NCBI GenBank assembly: GCA_019096155.1
Contig: JAHCVI010000001.1
Span: 10,478,001 to 10,542,000 of the forward strand
Direction: 5' to 3'
Origin: Staphylotrichum longicolle
Lineage: Eukaryota; Ascomycota; Sordariomycetes; Sordariales; Chaetomiaceae
DNA length: 64,000 bases
In this document: positions 24,701-36,353 of the stretch, piece by piece
How the letters are laid out: every line of letters starts with the position of its first letter
Position numbering within the stretch: the first letter of the stretch is position 1
Program-made: the position numbers and the translations under genes
Notes under the pieces: generated by a model
The model's input: the letters and a program-made list of their open reading frames with translations, nothing else
What the model was told of the DNA's origin: nothing
Databases searched by the model: none

Positions 24701-27700
24701 GAGGCAAGGTCACCCAGAATCTCTTGTTTGATCAGCTCGGGCAGCCCTCAACAGGACAGCGACCGGCGCCGGGCCACATGATGAGACGTTTTGCCGCTCC
24801 ATCTTCAACCAGCCAAAACTGGTTTGATTTACTCCTGTCTGTCAAGCCCTTTTTCGTCTTTGCCATGCCAACGAAACGAACAAAATTCCATGTTCCCTGT
24901 CGCCGTTTCCCCCCCAAGGCCAAGCCAGGGATGTGGTTGATGGACGACGCTAACACCAAAAGAAGGCGCCCCAACCGCAGATCACGCAATCATATCGAGA
25001 TTTGCCATGCAGTCACCCTCAGCTGGATTCCAAGGCGTGCCCACGGGCAAGGCTCATCAGCGTCTCACAGCAGCTGGATGATGCACGGCTGGACGCCGGG
25101 CAGGATCACGTTTGTGTTGCGTGGTTTGAAGCGCCTGGAGTGTCTTGACCACCAAATGCGTCCGTTCGACGACGTCAAAAGCACCAGGTTTCACTTGAAG
25201 CTCACCCGATCCCAGTCGGCGACTATTGGGCGGGTGGCCGCGGAGCCGAGGGGGGCGCTTTCCAGCCGAGATTGCTGGCGGAACCTTTCTCCCCACGGGC
25301 CCTTTCCCCGGATCAAGAGAAAGGAGGCGGCGGGGGACCGGCGTGGGATTTGCAATCAAAAAAAGTCCCCCCAGCTCAGGACTTGTTGGCGAGCGCGCAC
25401 AGCAGAAAGGAAAAGACCGTGCAGGTTGGTGGCTGGCGCCAAAGGCCCGGCCAGTCGGAGAATTGAGTGCATGAGCAAAGGCAAGGAACCGGAGATGAAC
25501 AGTCGCTCGCCCGGGGCCTCCGGGCGTGAGAGAAAGAGGGAAGAGGGCCTGTGGGCAAAACGGGAGCCTTCTTGCGAAGCGCATCCCGCACCCGGAAATC
25601 ATACCCGTTGCAGGTGCAAATGGAATGGAACAAAAACAACACCTCCCCGAAATAGTGGTCCGAATGGTGCAGCAGCTGGGGGCGTCCTGGGGGCTGATAG
25701 GACAGGCCGCGCCTCGCCGATGCAGCAGCAGCGCGATCCGCCAAGGCCACGCACCACGCGTAAAGTGCGCGCAGGGACGTGCCATTGGCTGGTTTCGTGC
25801 AGCCCAGAGCGTGGATGAGGGCCTGTTCGTCGAGTTGGATTCGAGCTGCATGCTCTCTTTCCAGTTTGCCGGCGAACAACACAGCTTCGCCTTCTGTTGT
25901 TCCCGACAGACTGGGTTTGGGCGGTTGCAGAACTGGAGGCCTGCTGCGCATGAGTAGCTGATTGGGGAAGATGCGACTTCTTTTTCAGGCCCTCACAGCG
26001 AAGAAACACAGGACTTGATTGACTTGCCCAATGTGGGTCATCCCCTCAGTTCCTTCGAGGCTCAACTGTTTTGCTCCGGGAACTGTGTGCTTGTGGCACG
26101 CGGGGTTTGTGGCTTGCTCTTTGGTGGTCAGTGGGTTAATATCACAGCTCTTGGATCCCGGTGACGAACGATAAACAAACTTGGGTCGTTTTCAGCAATG
26201 GAAACGAGCTTCCCTGTCCGCCACGAACCCTCGTGATGTTGTTGCCTACAACGGGGCAGCGCTGATGGCAATCCTTCAAGATGCAACGATGCGGTTTCGT
26301 GGTCCAGGGGCTGTCCCACATGCGCGTAAGAATGCTGTGCATGACTGCATGTGTCCATCACCAGCAGTTCCGAGGCCGAGGCCGGGTTGGTGATGAAGTC
26401 ATGAAGCATAAGCTTCGCTTGGGCGTCCTCTTGAAGCCCAATGCCATTGGTGATTCAGGCTGGGCTGAGTTTGATGTTGGTTCTTCTCTGATCCAGAGCC
26501 CCTTGCAGCTCCCAACCTCCCCACCCGCCCAAGGCGCTAAGCTGCGGCGAATGCGTTTCCATTGTTCCATGAAGATCAAGGTTGGCTCTGCATCTTCCTT
26601 GCAGTATAACCGCGTCATAAATGCATCTGCCGCGCCCAAACACACCCCGCATCGCGCCTTCGCGTTACCTCTTTGCCTAAATCGCGCCTCGATTGGTCAA
26701 TTGGCCCCTGGGGTTTGGACATGTTCGTGGGCTTTCTTGCTCGGGGCAGGCTCGGCACGGTTCCTGGAAACCTTGACCGAGAGAACTTCGATCGATGCGG
26801 GTGACGGCGCGGACGGCCAAACCTGGGGTGAACACGTGCGGCTGAGACGCTGGTTGTCCGAAAAGATCATCAATTGAGACAGTCAACTGCACATAACCAG
26901 GTTTTGGGTCCAGGCGGACAGAACCTGGCTTATGGTGAAGCGCCAGCCTTACACAGCAGGGCCTTTCCGGCCCCGGCGCCGGGGCGTACGGAATGACCGG
27001 GAGAAAGAGAATGGAGAACGCCGCAGGTCCCCGGGCGGGTGGTCTTAGACTCATCAGCTCAGAATTGGTGCTGATGACCGGAGAACAGCGTGGTTACGAT
27101 TTGCCCATCCTGCGCCATTCATTTCCGTGAAACACTGGTAAGCACAAAATGGCCAGACTGACGACAGCCCCGGGCGTTTTCTCCACCCGGACCGAAAGAA
27201 GAGTCTCAAAAAAGATGCTTCCTGACTGAGCAAGGCGGACATGGGAGAAGAATCCCGGTCTTGGGAGGGGTTTTGCCCACAGACCATGTGAGGCTTGCCA
27301 ATTGGACAGCTTTATTGGCGGTTCAAACACGGCAAAGCTGGAGTCAGCCAGAATGGATATTCCATGGTATCCCATGCTGGGGTTTGGCGCTTTGGGCTCG
27401 TCTTGCCGTCCCATCTGTCGTGGGAGATGCAACGGCGGCAGAAACCGGGGGCCTGGCGTTTGAGGAAACGGCACGCTGCGTGAGCTGCGTGCAGACTACG
27501 AGTATATACGCACATAATATGCAGCGGAATGCTGGACGAGGACCCTTCCTGCTTTGCCTGCCAACTTTGGTGTCTCAGAGTGCTTCCGATGTGGCTCTTT
27601 GGTGACTCCTCTACCTAAAAGGGTTCGCAGAGCTGTGCCGCCGCTGGCGCCTCCAACGCACATGGCGGTTCGATGGAGGTCTCGGCCGTTGTTTCCGTGT

Positions 27701-29043
27701 TGCAGGGCCCTCGTCCTTGCAAATTGTTTGTCCAGGTAAACTCTAGGCCTGAGAGCCGGGAAAACAACAAGCTGCACTCCGGGGTGAAACAGCGCTGCAA
27801 AACCGGTAAATAATCATCGACGGCCTGTGGCAACTCCGGGCTTTTGCAGTTCCCGTCCCGCTTCCGCGTACTTCGTAGAGCCATGGTCTCAAATCTATTG
27901 AAGCCGAGCAGTTTCCTTTGGGGTCGTCTAGAAGCGGCTTCACTCGATATTTGGCAATGAACAAACCGAGCCGCTGGTAGGTGAAGAAAACGGTTGCCAA
28001 ACGGGGTAGAGTCAGAAACCGGATGACCATTAGGATCAAGAGAGGGCCTGAGGTTCAACATTCATTGCTGCGTCTTCTTGATCTTGGTCTGGGGTAGTGT
28101 CTTGGTGGTGGATCTGGCCTGCAGGGTAGTACCAGATTAGGCCAGATTCCATTGGTTCATCCCAAGTTGATTGGGAGGTATCCTGGGAGTCTGAATGAAA
28201 TCCCCACCGTTGGCGGCATCCCCGTCAGGTTGGGGCCCTGCCAGCCTGCCCAGGGCTGTTGTCTCAATGCGGGTTTTTTTTTCCTTTCTCCGGATCTGAA
28301 ATGGTCGTGAGGGTGGGGCGGAACTGTGCTTGCAGCCTCTTGTGTGGCAGTCTGCTAGCTCAGCCTTACCACTGCTGCGCAGCTGCAGCCCAGATGCTCG
28401 CCAGATGTTCTGGAAGCAACCTTCGGATTCGGGACCCCACAGCCTGGGGCTTGCTTCGCAGTCCCCACATCGAAACTGCCGTTTCACCGTTTATTTACTT
28501 TGCTCAGGACCAGGCAGATGAGGCATTACTTTTTCTGCCCATGGCCTGCAATACGATGGAGAGAGAAGATTTTTGTACAAGCCCTTTCCCAGAATTGCCC
28601 GCGGCCTCGACACCCCTGCCCACTCTGCTGCGTCTGAGGTTTGCCGCCGAGAGGCGCGGGAAGCCGAGACGGAATGGGGTTGGCGACTCAGATGATATTT
28701 TCCCCTTCCAATCACAGGCTCGCCAAATGAAGAATCTTGACGCCATGCCCTCTCAGAAGTGGACGAGCAGTCCGTGTGTCGGACCGCGCCGCGAAGACGC
28801 TGCCGGCTTTTTTTCTGCTGTGGTGCGAATTAACCCCGGTGTGGAGTGGTCATGGAGAGGGGTTGATGGAGCAGAGTGGGCAGAGGAGATCAAAATCGCC
28901 GAGCACCGCCAGAGACTGGCGTGATGGCAGCTTCACCGCCGCCTTCATTGATCCACGATGCCGTGCCAACATCAAGCAATAATGCAGATATCCGGCATCC
29001 GGCATTGATCATGGCAAACTTGGAGGCCGAGAAACAGGAAACC

Positions 29044-29064
29044 GGCTCCGCAGGCACCGGAGCC
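29044..29064. repeat. 7-bp inverted repeat
   Basis: The arms GGCTCCG and CGGAGCC flank a seven-base loop. An alternative GGCACC/GGTGCC pairing overlaps it. It may be chance in GC-rich DNA. Confidence 0.6.
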
Positions 29065-30699
29065 AATGTGGTGCCGGCCGGGGCTTGAACGGTCGGCTTG
29101 GCGGCCCGCTTTCGGGAATGCCGGCACCGTTCTGGAGCTCCTGGTGGCTGGGCAAATTTCGACAGCCGATCCAAGATCGGGATTCCGGGATTGGTGGAAG
29201 CTGCGGGAAAGAAGGCTGCCTCTCCCAAGAAGCAAGGTAGGCGAAACAAAGTTCTCTACATGTTTTGTACGGAAAACAAAACTGCGGTCTTGAGGTGGAA
29301 GCCTTGTCGCAATTGGCGGAGAGTCGGGCTTCGAAGATTGTTCAGCTGGTGACGTGCGTCCAGGGTCTCATCGCCCCTCACAGAGCCAGGATGCCTTCAT
29401 GCTTGCGGTCAGCCACCATGCAGTTGTTGAAGCTGATTCCAGCAATGCCACCGTGCGTGAGACCCGATTATTGGTCCCGGTTAGGGGGATGGCTGCCCTC
29501 CTTGGTGTGCTGGCAGATGCACTCTCTTCAAGGCAGTTTCATGTGAGCTCCCTCCAGGCCAAGCCATTGGCTCCCGCTTACCAGCAATTGCATTTCTCAC
29601 CCTATGAACCGCGCCCGCTTGAGGAGGGGTAGAGGTCGCTGACAACTTTAACCTTCCTGCCGCCTTTTTATCGCTGCAAGGCTGGAAACGAAAACAGCTG
29701 CGCGGTGAGTGCTGTGTTAATCCTCTTCTCGACCTCCCTCATGCAGGTTATGCAGATGACTTCCACACCTTTGTACCCTGACGAACCGATGCTCGATGCC
29801 ACTGCTTTCCGCTTCCAACCCGCTATCTGCACCCTTGTCGTGCCACAGCTTCTAATTTGTTGCCCCCAATCTTCAGCCAGCCCTGAGATCTGCAGTTTGT
29901 GTATACATCAGCCTGTCTGTCACCGAGATGACCTGGTCGAAGCTGAGCATCCGTTCACGACAGCCCTTGAGAAGGTACTTGCGTTTGATGTCTGGGATGA
30001 CGGGTGTGGCAGAACACACCAAGTTGATGGGAGCAACAGCATGTCTCAAATCATGTGTGGTTATTAGATGGCTTCAAGACCCAATGTGACGAGAGCCGAC
30101 AGCTTCCCGCATGCAGGACACAGAGGCGAGCTGCGCAATCACCCAACCGCGCCCGTGGATACAACTGTATTTCACACGAAGCACTCTGTCCAACGCTCCA
30201 CGCTATGCGGGGTCACCGGCTCACGAGAGCAGCCGTCACAGTTTTCCGTGCTGTTTTGCGTGGTTGGGGACGACGACGAGGCGGCCGGCGGGTAAAGGCC
30301 ATGCCGGGTCTCAAAACCCAATGTCGTGCTCCAGCTTGATGAAGAGAGATTGACGGTAGCACGACGCCCAAGCACAACACTCTGCACCCGCCGACTATCA
30401 AGGCCGTGTCCGACGGGATGCAGCCGCAATCAATCATTCAGTTTCGCAACAGTCGAAGACAGGGGTCGCACGGGCAACCTTGGAGGCAACTGGAAAAAGA
30501 ACCAGCCTTGGGTGCCGCGCGTTGCTGGAGTCCCCGCAAGGAGTGCCCTGGGTTTCCCTGGGTCGCAGTGTGTAACAGAAAGAAGCAGTCGAGGAAACCC
30601 CGTTGGCTCTGTCCGAAGCACGGCGCTGTACACAGTAATTGAAACGAGGTAAGGATGAGATGTCGAACTGCTGATATCTCATCGAGATCAGCAGCCGAA

Positions 30700-30733
30700 G
30701 GAGGCGTCAAAGGCGTCAAAGGAGGCGTCAAGG
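30700..30733. repeat. Short tandem GGAGGCGTCAAA repeat
   Basis: Two GGAGGCGTCAA units flank a truncated GGCGTCAAA copy, making about three imperfect tandem copies in non-coding DNA. Confidence 0.8.
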
Positions 30734-33499
30734 TTGACGAGATCGTGATTGAGCTGGGCCTCCAAACCAGGATTGGCGTTGCGCACCCAGTTTTCTCAGC
30801 CCAGACAGGGAAACGGAGGAGCAGGGGAAAGCAATTGCACGCGTCTGCGTTACAGCAGCCAGTTTTATGCGAGTGTTGGAGTTTCTTGGTTTGGTTGTTC
30901 CCGTCTGTCGCGCGATCCCTGACGGGCCTGTTTTGGGAGCCTGCTGGTGGACACCAACGCCCAATTCACTGGATTGGACACGCCTGTCATTGACACGCCA
31001 TGGTTAAATTGGATTTCATGAAGTCGTGCAGCAACGCGTCGGATGTTTCTGATTGGCTGCCGGCTCGTTAGACCTGCCCGATATGCATCGGTGCAAGGCA
31101 CCACAGTCTTGGTCTTAGGAAAGACCTCGCATTGTCCAACAAGAAGACCAGCGAAATGTAATTGCATTGATGACCCAGCTGCCCGGTCTTCCTCATCTCA
31201 GGAGTTGCACATGCTCGGGATCGCTGCCGAGGGACTGGAGACAGACAAGCTTGCGAATTTTGAAGCTGCTACTGACCGAACCCCTGGCGTCTTCCATCCT
31301 GCAGCTGCCAGCCTTTTGATAGAAAAGCGGACCCTTGTTTCTTCCGTCTCACTGGTTCTCAGACGCATCCCATTAAACGCGAACACGCCAAGCTCCGATG
31401 ACACGCGCAGCAGGAACAAATCTTGGAACCGATGGGGACGTGGAGGGTTAAAAAAAAGGCGTAATGATGCCACGCATTAGCGGCTGATAAAGAAAGGAAC
31501 AAGACCAAACCGCAGCAGGCTGACTGCCTCACTCGGGCGAGAACACCGTTTTGGTTTGCAACACAACTTCTCTTCCCAGGCAGAGCAGCAACGCGGCAAA
31601 CTCAAGTTGCAGCCCATGACGGACCCTGCTGAGGTTTTCAACCAGATCCTCCGATCTGCTGGGTGCTCCAGATGCCCCCTCTGAACGTTGCAATGCAGTG
31701 GACACCTATAAGTCGACTCGGCTCGATCAGGGGACATGCTGTCGAGGGGATCGGGGATCCTGACGTAACCTTGGGGAAGATAAACCCAATCGACGTGTGA
31801 TTTGAAGGCAATTGCGCATCTCTTCGGATCCTTAAACTGCCACTGTGGATGTCGATTTGCGGCCAAGGAGGGGAGGACCGTTTTATTCCGGATTACCTGC
31901 AGTTGGCCTTACGGGCCTTCCTCTCCTGTGGTCTCGCGACATGCAGCCCTTGTCTCTGGATGCGATTTCAACCAAGTGCCGTCCCTGTCCGCCCGGGGTA
32001 GGCGACCCGGCTGTCTCGGTTGGTTGAGTGTCCAAGCAGCAAGCCATGACGAGAGGCTTGTGCCATGGCGTTCTCACTGGCTCTGAGAACGGAGGCCTGA
32101 AGATGAGACCTGGCGATCCCACGGGAGCGCGCTGATGCAACAAACAAACAAGGACAGCGGAGGGGAAAATGACCACCAGGCTCAGGAGTTGAGGATATTC
32201 GATTCATTTGACTCAGAGGAGCTTTGATCGGTAAACTTGACCCAATGAAGCTCATCTTACAATGACTACTAAGACAACTTGCCCAAGAGCTCGTACATAC
32301 GGAATACCGCGCTTCGTAAACGATGGGGAAATTCGCCGACTCTTATTATTACCTGGAGGTAGTGTGCATTCATTGTGCAAAGGAGGGGCCGATAATAAGC
32401 CATTGTGCAGCGGGCTTATCTGCCAGGCCCCGTGCCTGCGTTTTGCTCCGGGTTTGCAATGTCGATGCCGGCAACAAGGCGATTATGGCACTAGTTGACA
32501 AGGACAAGCCCGCAGACACGAGCCCCCTCAACACGACGATCGTGAGAATGATCCGAGAGAATCGCGTCAGTCACCACGCCGTGACACGCACCCGCGCGAC
32601 AGCGCACACCAACAACCCCTCGGATTGCAACGCTTTGGCCGGTGCACACTATGGTACCGTGTCTCTGAATGAATTTTCCCTGCGGTCCACCTCCTGCTGC
32701 GTCTGGGGCTCTCTCACCGTCCAGCGCTCTGAGTGGTTGACCACGGTCGACGGAGTGCCAGAGGCCCTGCACGCCGTACCTCAGCAGCCGTAGATCCCTG
32801 CCCTCCTCCACCTGGTCTGAATTTCCCAGCCGAGCCACCAGTCCACTCAATTCCACCGTCGCCCACCACCAGCTCCAGTGCGCCAGGAGCGAGCCTCCTG
32901 CCCGTGCCTGAACGAGTGTGACCTCCGCACCCCACAACCACCGCTAAGGCGAGTCCAGCCAAGGAAGCAATAGAATAGTGACGTGCGATGCAATGCCGCA
33001 TTGCCCGTCGCGCGAGGCGGCCATGCAACCAGGCGGTCGGCTTCTCGCGACGCGTATTGTTCGAGCATGCAATCGCTCCAATCCGATCCCCAAGCTTCAA
33101 ATGGGCGGGATGCTTGAGAAAGGCGTCCGGTGTCCCGTCGTGGCAGCTCAACCTGGAAGCTGCCTCGTCTCAGGACGGACAGAGCACCACGATTGGGTCT
33201 CGCTCCTTCCTCCTTGGCCAGTTTTGAGACGGCCGTCCTTGCCCTTTTGCGCAACGGAGGGTGGGGGGGAGCAGGAGAGGATTACGGAGCCCAGGACCTT
33301 GCACAGGCGGCCGAGGTGGGTTCTTGGCGACGCCGGACTGCTGAGCTTGCCCAGGTGGGTGCAGGCGGGTGGCCTGGTTTTCCCTGCAAGCCCATGGTGC
33401 TGCACCAGGCCAGGGCAGGTACGAAGTACCTCACGACGCAGCCAGTGCTGCAGGCTGCTTGGTGCTCAGCGCTCCTCCGGTCGCGAGCTGGGGGCCCTG

Positions 33500-34241
33500 T
33501 CTTAAATCGGCCGTTAACCAATCTCTGCGCTCCTTTCCACTCCCTTTTCCTCTTCCCCGTCCTCCTCCTACCTGAACAAATATCTACCTCCTCCTCCCCT
33601 CCCTTCCCTCTCCTCCATCCGCAACCAGTCGTTTCCTCTCCCTCACCGTCCCTTCCAACATCCCCCCGTGGACTCCCTTTCTCGGACAGAGAAACGGAGG
33701 GAAGGAGGAGATTTTAGACCCTGGGCCTCCGACAAGCTAGATCCCCCAGCCCATATAAGGACACGGGCCGGACTGGTGCGTGCAGAGAGAGCTGGACAGA
33801 AGAAAAGAAGAAGCTGGAATTGGGAATCTCAAAACGTTCCTGATTTCGACTTTCCCACGCTCTCGAGTTCCACCCTGCGTCCCTGGTTTGACTCGCTCTT
33901 CCCCGCCCAGGCATTCTTCGGTTCGACGACGAGGAATCCTGCACTCTCCCCCTCGGCTGCTCCTTCGTTCCGAGCGCCCTCCCACGTCGCTCCCATTCCA
34001 CCAACCCGCCGACCCCGGACCTCGATCTCGACTTCGACCTCGAGCGAAGCAGGCGGCGTTGCCCAATCGACGGGAGTAAAATTTTGACGGGAATCCAATC
34101 CACTTCCCAGCCAGAAACCGGGTCTTTCGACAAGTCTTCCGACCACCGATCCACGAGCCCAGAGCGACTCGAGGTCATCTACATGATCTCGATCGGTGCA
34201 TAAACCCTTTTTTCTGGCCCTGCCGAGGCTTTGAGAGTGAG
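33500..34241 (+). promoter_or_regulatory. Probable promoter and first leader segment of the G1 cyclin gene
   Basis: A pyrimidine-rich tract (about 33,535-33,680, dominated by CCTCCTC and CCCTTCC runs) is followed by purine-rich sequence. This layout is common around transcription start sites of highly regulated fungal genes. If transcription starts here the 5' leader would be about 1.4 kb before splicing. The start site cannot be fixed from sequence. Confidence 0.4.
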
Positions 34242-34414
34242 GTATGTCGGGCTCTCCACAATCCCCGAGGACCCAATTTTCTTTTTTGATTTCTCGGGGA
34301 CGGTACTCCTCCCTCGTCGCCCGGTCGCCTGATGCCCCTGATGTCATCCATTCAGGCACAGGCCCCTGCATGTGGACAGAGATGCTGAACAATGGTCGTT
34401 TTCTCCCTTTGCAG
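34242..34414 (+). other. Candidate 173-base intron in the cyclin 5' leader
   Basis: It has a consensus donor (GAG|GTATGT), a possible branch sequence GCTGAAC near 34,384, and a strong pyrimidine-rich acceptor, TTTTCTCCCTTTGCAG, ending at 34,414. It lies in non-coding sequence 687 bases before the cyclin start, so it would be a leader intron. This is inferred from splice signals only. Confidence 0.4.
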
Positions 34415-34418
34415 ATAC

Positions 34419-34514
34419 ATGCCGACCCGGGTGCTCCCTGCAATCCGCGGCATCTTTCACCCTCAGGCCTACTCGACCGGCGATCCATTGACAGTCTGCC
34501 GTGGGACACGTTAA
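34419..34514 (+). promoter_or_regulatory. Candidate upstream ORF 1 of the G1 cyclin (31 codons)
   Basis: The ATG is four bases after the candidate leader-intron acceptor and opens a 31-codon frame beginning MPTRVLPAIRGIFHPQ, ending in TAA. Two further short frames follow at 34,695-34,724 and from 34,724. Such frames in a G1-cyclin leader would be expected to dampen translation of the main ORF. Yeast CLN3 has a well-known repressive upstream ORF. Translation here is unproven. Confidence 0.4.
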
Positions 34515-34694
34515 CTCGTTTCTCCCACCCAGCGTCAGGAATTGTGTCATTTTGCGTCGGTCCTTCTTTTTGGCGACCCGCAACCGTGGCAGTAAGGGAT
34601 CTCACAACGTTCTTCACATTTGCTCCGCGTCTCGAGCCTCGCCGGAATCTTCCCCGTGCCGGTTTGAGTCTCAGTGGGCCAGATCCGCCGAATC

Positions 34695-34724
34695 ATGGCC
34701 AGCAAGTTGGTTGCTGCTCCTTGA
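34695..34724 (+). promoter_or_regulatory. Candidate upstream ORF 2 of the G1 cyclin (9 codons)
   Basis: A short frame reads MASKLVAAP and ends TGA. The stop overlaps the next ATG at 34,724, which opens a further 26-codon frame, an arrangement compatible with reinitiation. It is in the predicted leader about 380 bases before the cyclin start. Confidence 0.3.
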
Positions 34725-35100
34725 TGAGAGTGGAATCTCGGAGAGCGGCTCGCTCTGCGGTTGTGCATCAAAATCCGACCGAGCTCAAGAATGGAAGGTG
34801 CTGATTCACGATGATTTAGAAGCCCTCGGTCGACACAATTCATTACCGCCCGGCCACCCGAGAAACTCGATTCTCATTTTCTACATCAAAGTCGGCGGAT
34901 TTTCCAGCCACAGTCACTCCTTTCGGTTCTTCTAGTTCACCACACTCTTTAATACTCTAATACTAGTCATCGTACTCGGTCGACGTCTCACTCTTTGGCT
35001 CGACCAACCCTACTCTAATACTGCCATCGGATTCCTGGAGAACTTGGAGCACCCGTCCCTCATTTCGACGTCTCGACCGACACGACTCAAATCAGTCAAG

Positions 35101-36353
35101 ATGGCGTACCCGGCTTACTCAACCGACAACACCTTCTTCGTCGAGTCTGACGAGACCAGCCAACGCATGACAATGCGTGATGCTGCCAAGATGCTTGCCC
35201 GGAACAAGCAGGAGATGATCGCCAACGAGCTCTCAAGGCTGGCCTGTGACGAGTATCTGGAGGACATCATGCAGCACATGCGTCACATGGAGGTATGAAG
35301 ATTGCTGGCCTGGTTGCGGGCTCGTCGGGTTGCACAGAGTGACTAACTTCAGCTCCCCCTTTCCAGGATGAGACATTACCAGATGCAAACCTCATCGACA
35401 TGCAGCGCGAAATCCAATGGTTTATGCGGCCATATCTCATCGACTTCCTGATCGAGGCTCACTCCGCCTTCTCCCTCCTCCCGGAGACCCTCTTCCTCAC
35501 CGTCAACCTTCTCGACCGGTACTGCTCGAAACGGGTGGTGTACAAGCAGCACTACCAGCTGGTGGGCTGTGCCGCCCTTCTCATCGCTGCCAAGTACGGC
35601 GACAAGAAGGACAGGGTGCCTCAGATCAACGAGCTGAACAACATGTGCTGCGGCCTCTACGATGCAGGCATGTTCACCCAGATGGAGATGCACGTTCTCA
35701 ATACGTTGGACTGGAACATTGGACACCCCACCGTCGACTTCTTCACCCAGCTGGTCGTGGCCGAAGAGCGGGACAGCAGGGAGGTGGAGCACATGGCGGC
35801 CTACATCTGCGAGGTTGCCCTCTACCACCGTGACTTTGTGTCGACAAAGCCATCCGTCATGGCGAGGGCCTCGCTCGCGCTCGCTCGCGCGATCCTGGGC
35901 AAGCCCGAGGTGAACGACGGCGAGTGGGACCACTCGGACAACGTGACGCTGCTCACGCTGTCACAACACCTGCATCAGCCATCGGTCACTCTGGCGAGGA
36001 AATATTCCAGCCAGTACTACTCGAGAGTGTCGAGCAAGCTTGCCGACTTCCTCGCCCAGCAAGCTGCAATTGCACGGCGAGGAGCTCCGCCTTCGCCTCC
36101 CTCGGAGCCCACTCTCTCGAACAAGGCGACCGACGTCTACAGCACGCCCCACAAGGGATTGGGTGCTGTTCCCGGCGTCGCCGACGGCTATATGACACCT
36201 CCCATCACCCCCGACGGCACTTGCTTTGGTCAGAACAACGCGATGGTGAAGGATTACCAGGCACCGCCTCGGTGCCCAGTAACCCCGACACCTCAATCAA
36301 GCCATGCACCGTCATACCTCAGCCGCACCTTCCGCATCAACAACAGCATATGA
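35101..36353 (+). CDS. cln1: G1/S cyclin (CLN1/Cln-type)
   Basis: This is a regulatory subunit of the main cyclin-dependent kinase, driving G1/S progression. Exon 1 is 35101-35292, a 74-base GT..AG intron follows, and exon 2 begins at 35367. The product is 392 residues as read. The cyclin box starts near residue 84 with MRPYLIDFLIEAH, equivalent to the MRxxLxDW motif, and continues through LLDRYCSKRVV and LIAAKYGDKKDRVPQI. The second cyclin fold ends near residue 275. The C-terminal tail carries several TP sites (STPHKG, MTPPITPDG, CPVTPTP), typical of unstable G1 cyclins regulated by phosphorylation. The start ATG (AAGATGG) follows a long leader with upstream ORFs. Oddity: from about 36,317 another frame reads QPHLPHQQQHMTGPSYF to a stop at 36,400 and looks more protein-like than the annotated ending. 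One extra C would join them, giving about 408 residues. Confidence 0.9.

Larger units (their letters stand above)
24701..33499. other. 8.8-kb GC-rich gene-free region
   Basis: No gene can be supported. The longest open frame (24724-25818 plus, 364 codons) is opposed by a 264-codon frame on the other strand. It is rich in Arg, Ser and Pro, has no domain and no intron signals, and looks like a chance frame. Many CCAAT or ATTGG boxes are visible, for example 26,692-26,696 with 26,700-26,704, 27,298-27,305, 30,961-30,965 with 30,973-30,977, and 31,052-31,056. A short GGAGGCGTCAAA repeat occurs at 30,700-30,733. Regulatory DNA or non-coding transcription for the downstream cyclin is a possible explanation. 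Confidence 0.5.

Noticed and set aside
24724..25818. 364-codon plus-strand open frame in the large gap
   Set aside because: It is opposed by a 264-codon frame on the other strand, rich in Arg/Ser/Pro, has no domain, no splice logic and no family resemblance. A chance frame in GC-rich DNA.
28259..28924. 221-codon plus-strand frame in the gap
   Set aside because: No domain, no conserved-looking block, and multiple overlapping alternatives. Not supportable.
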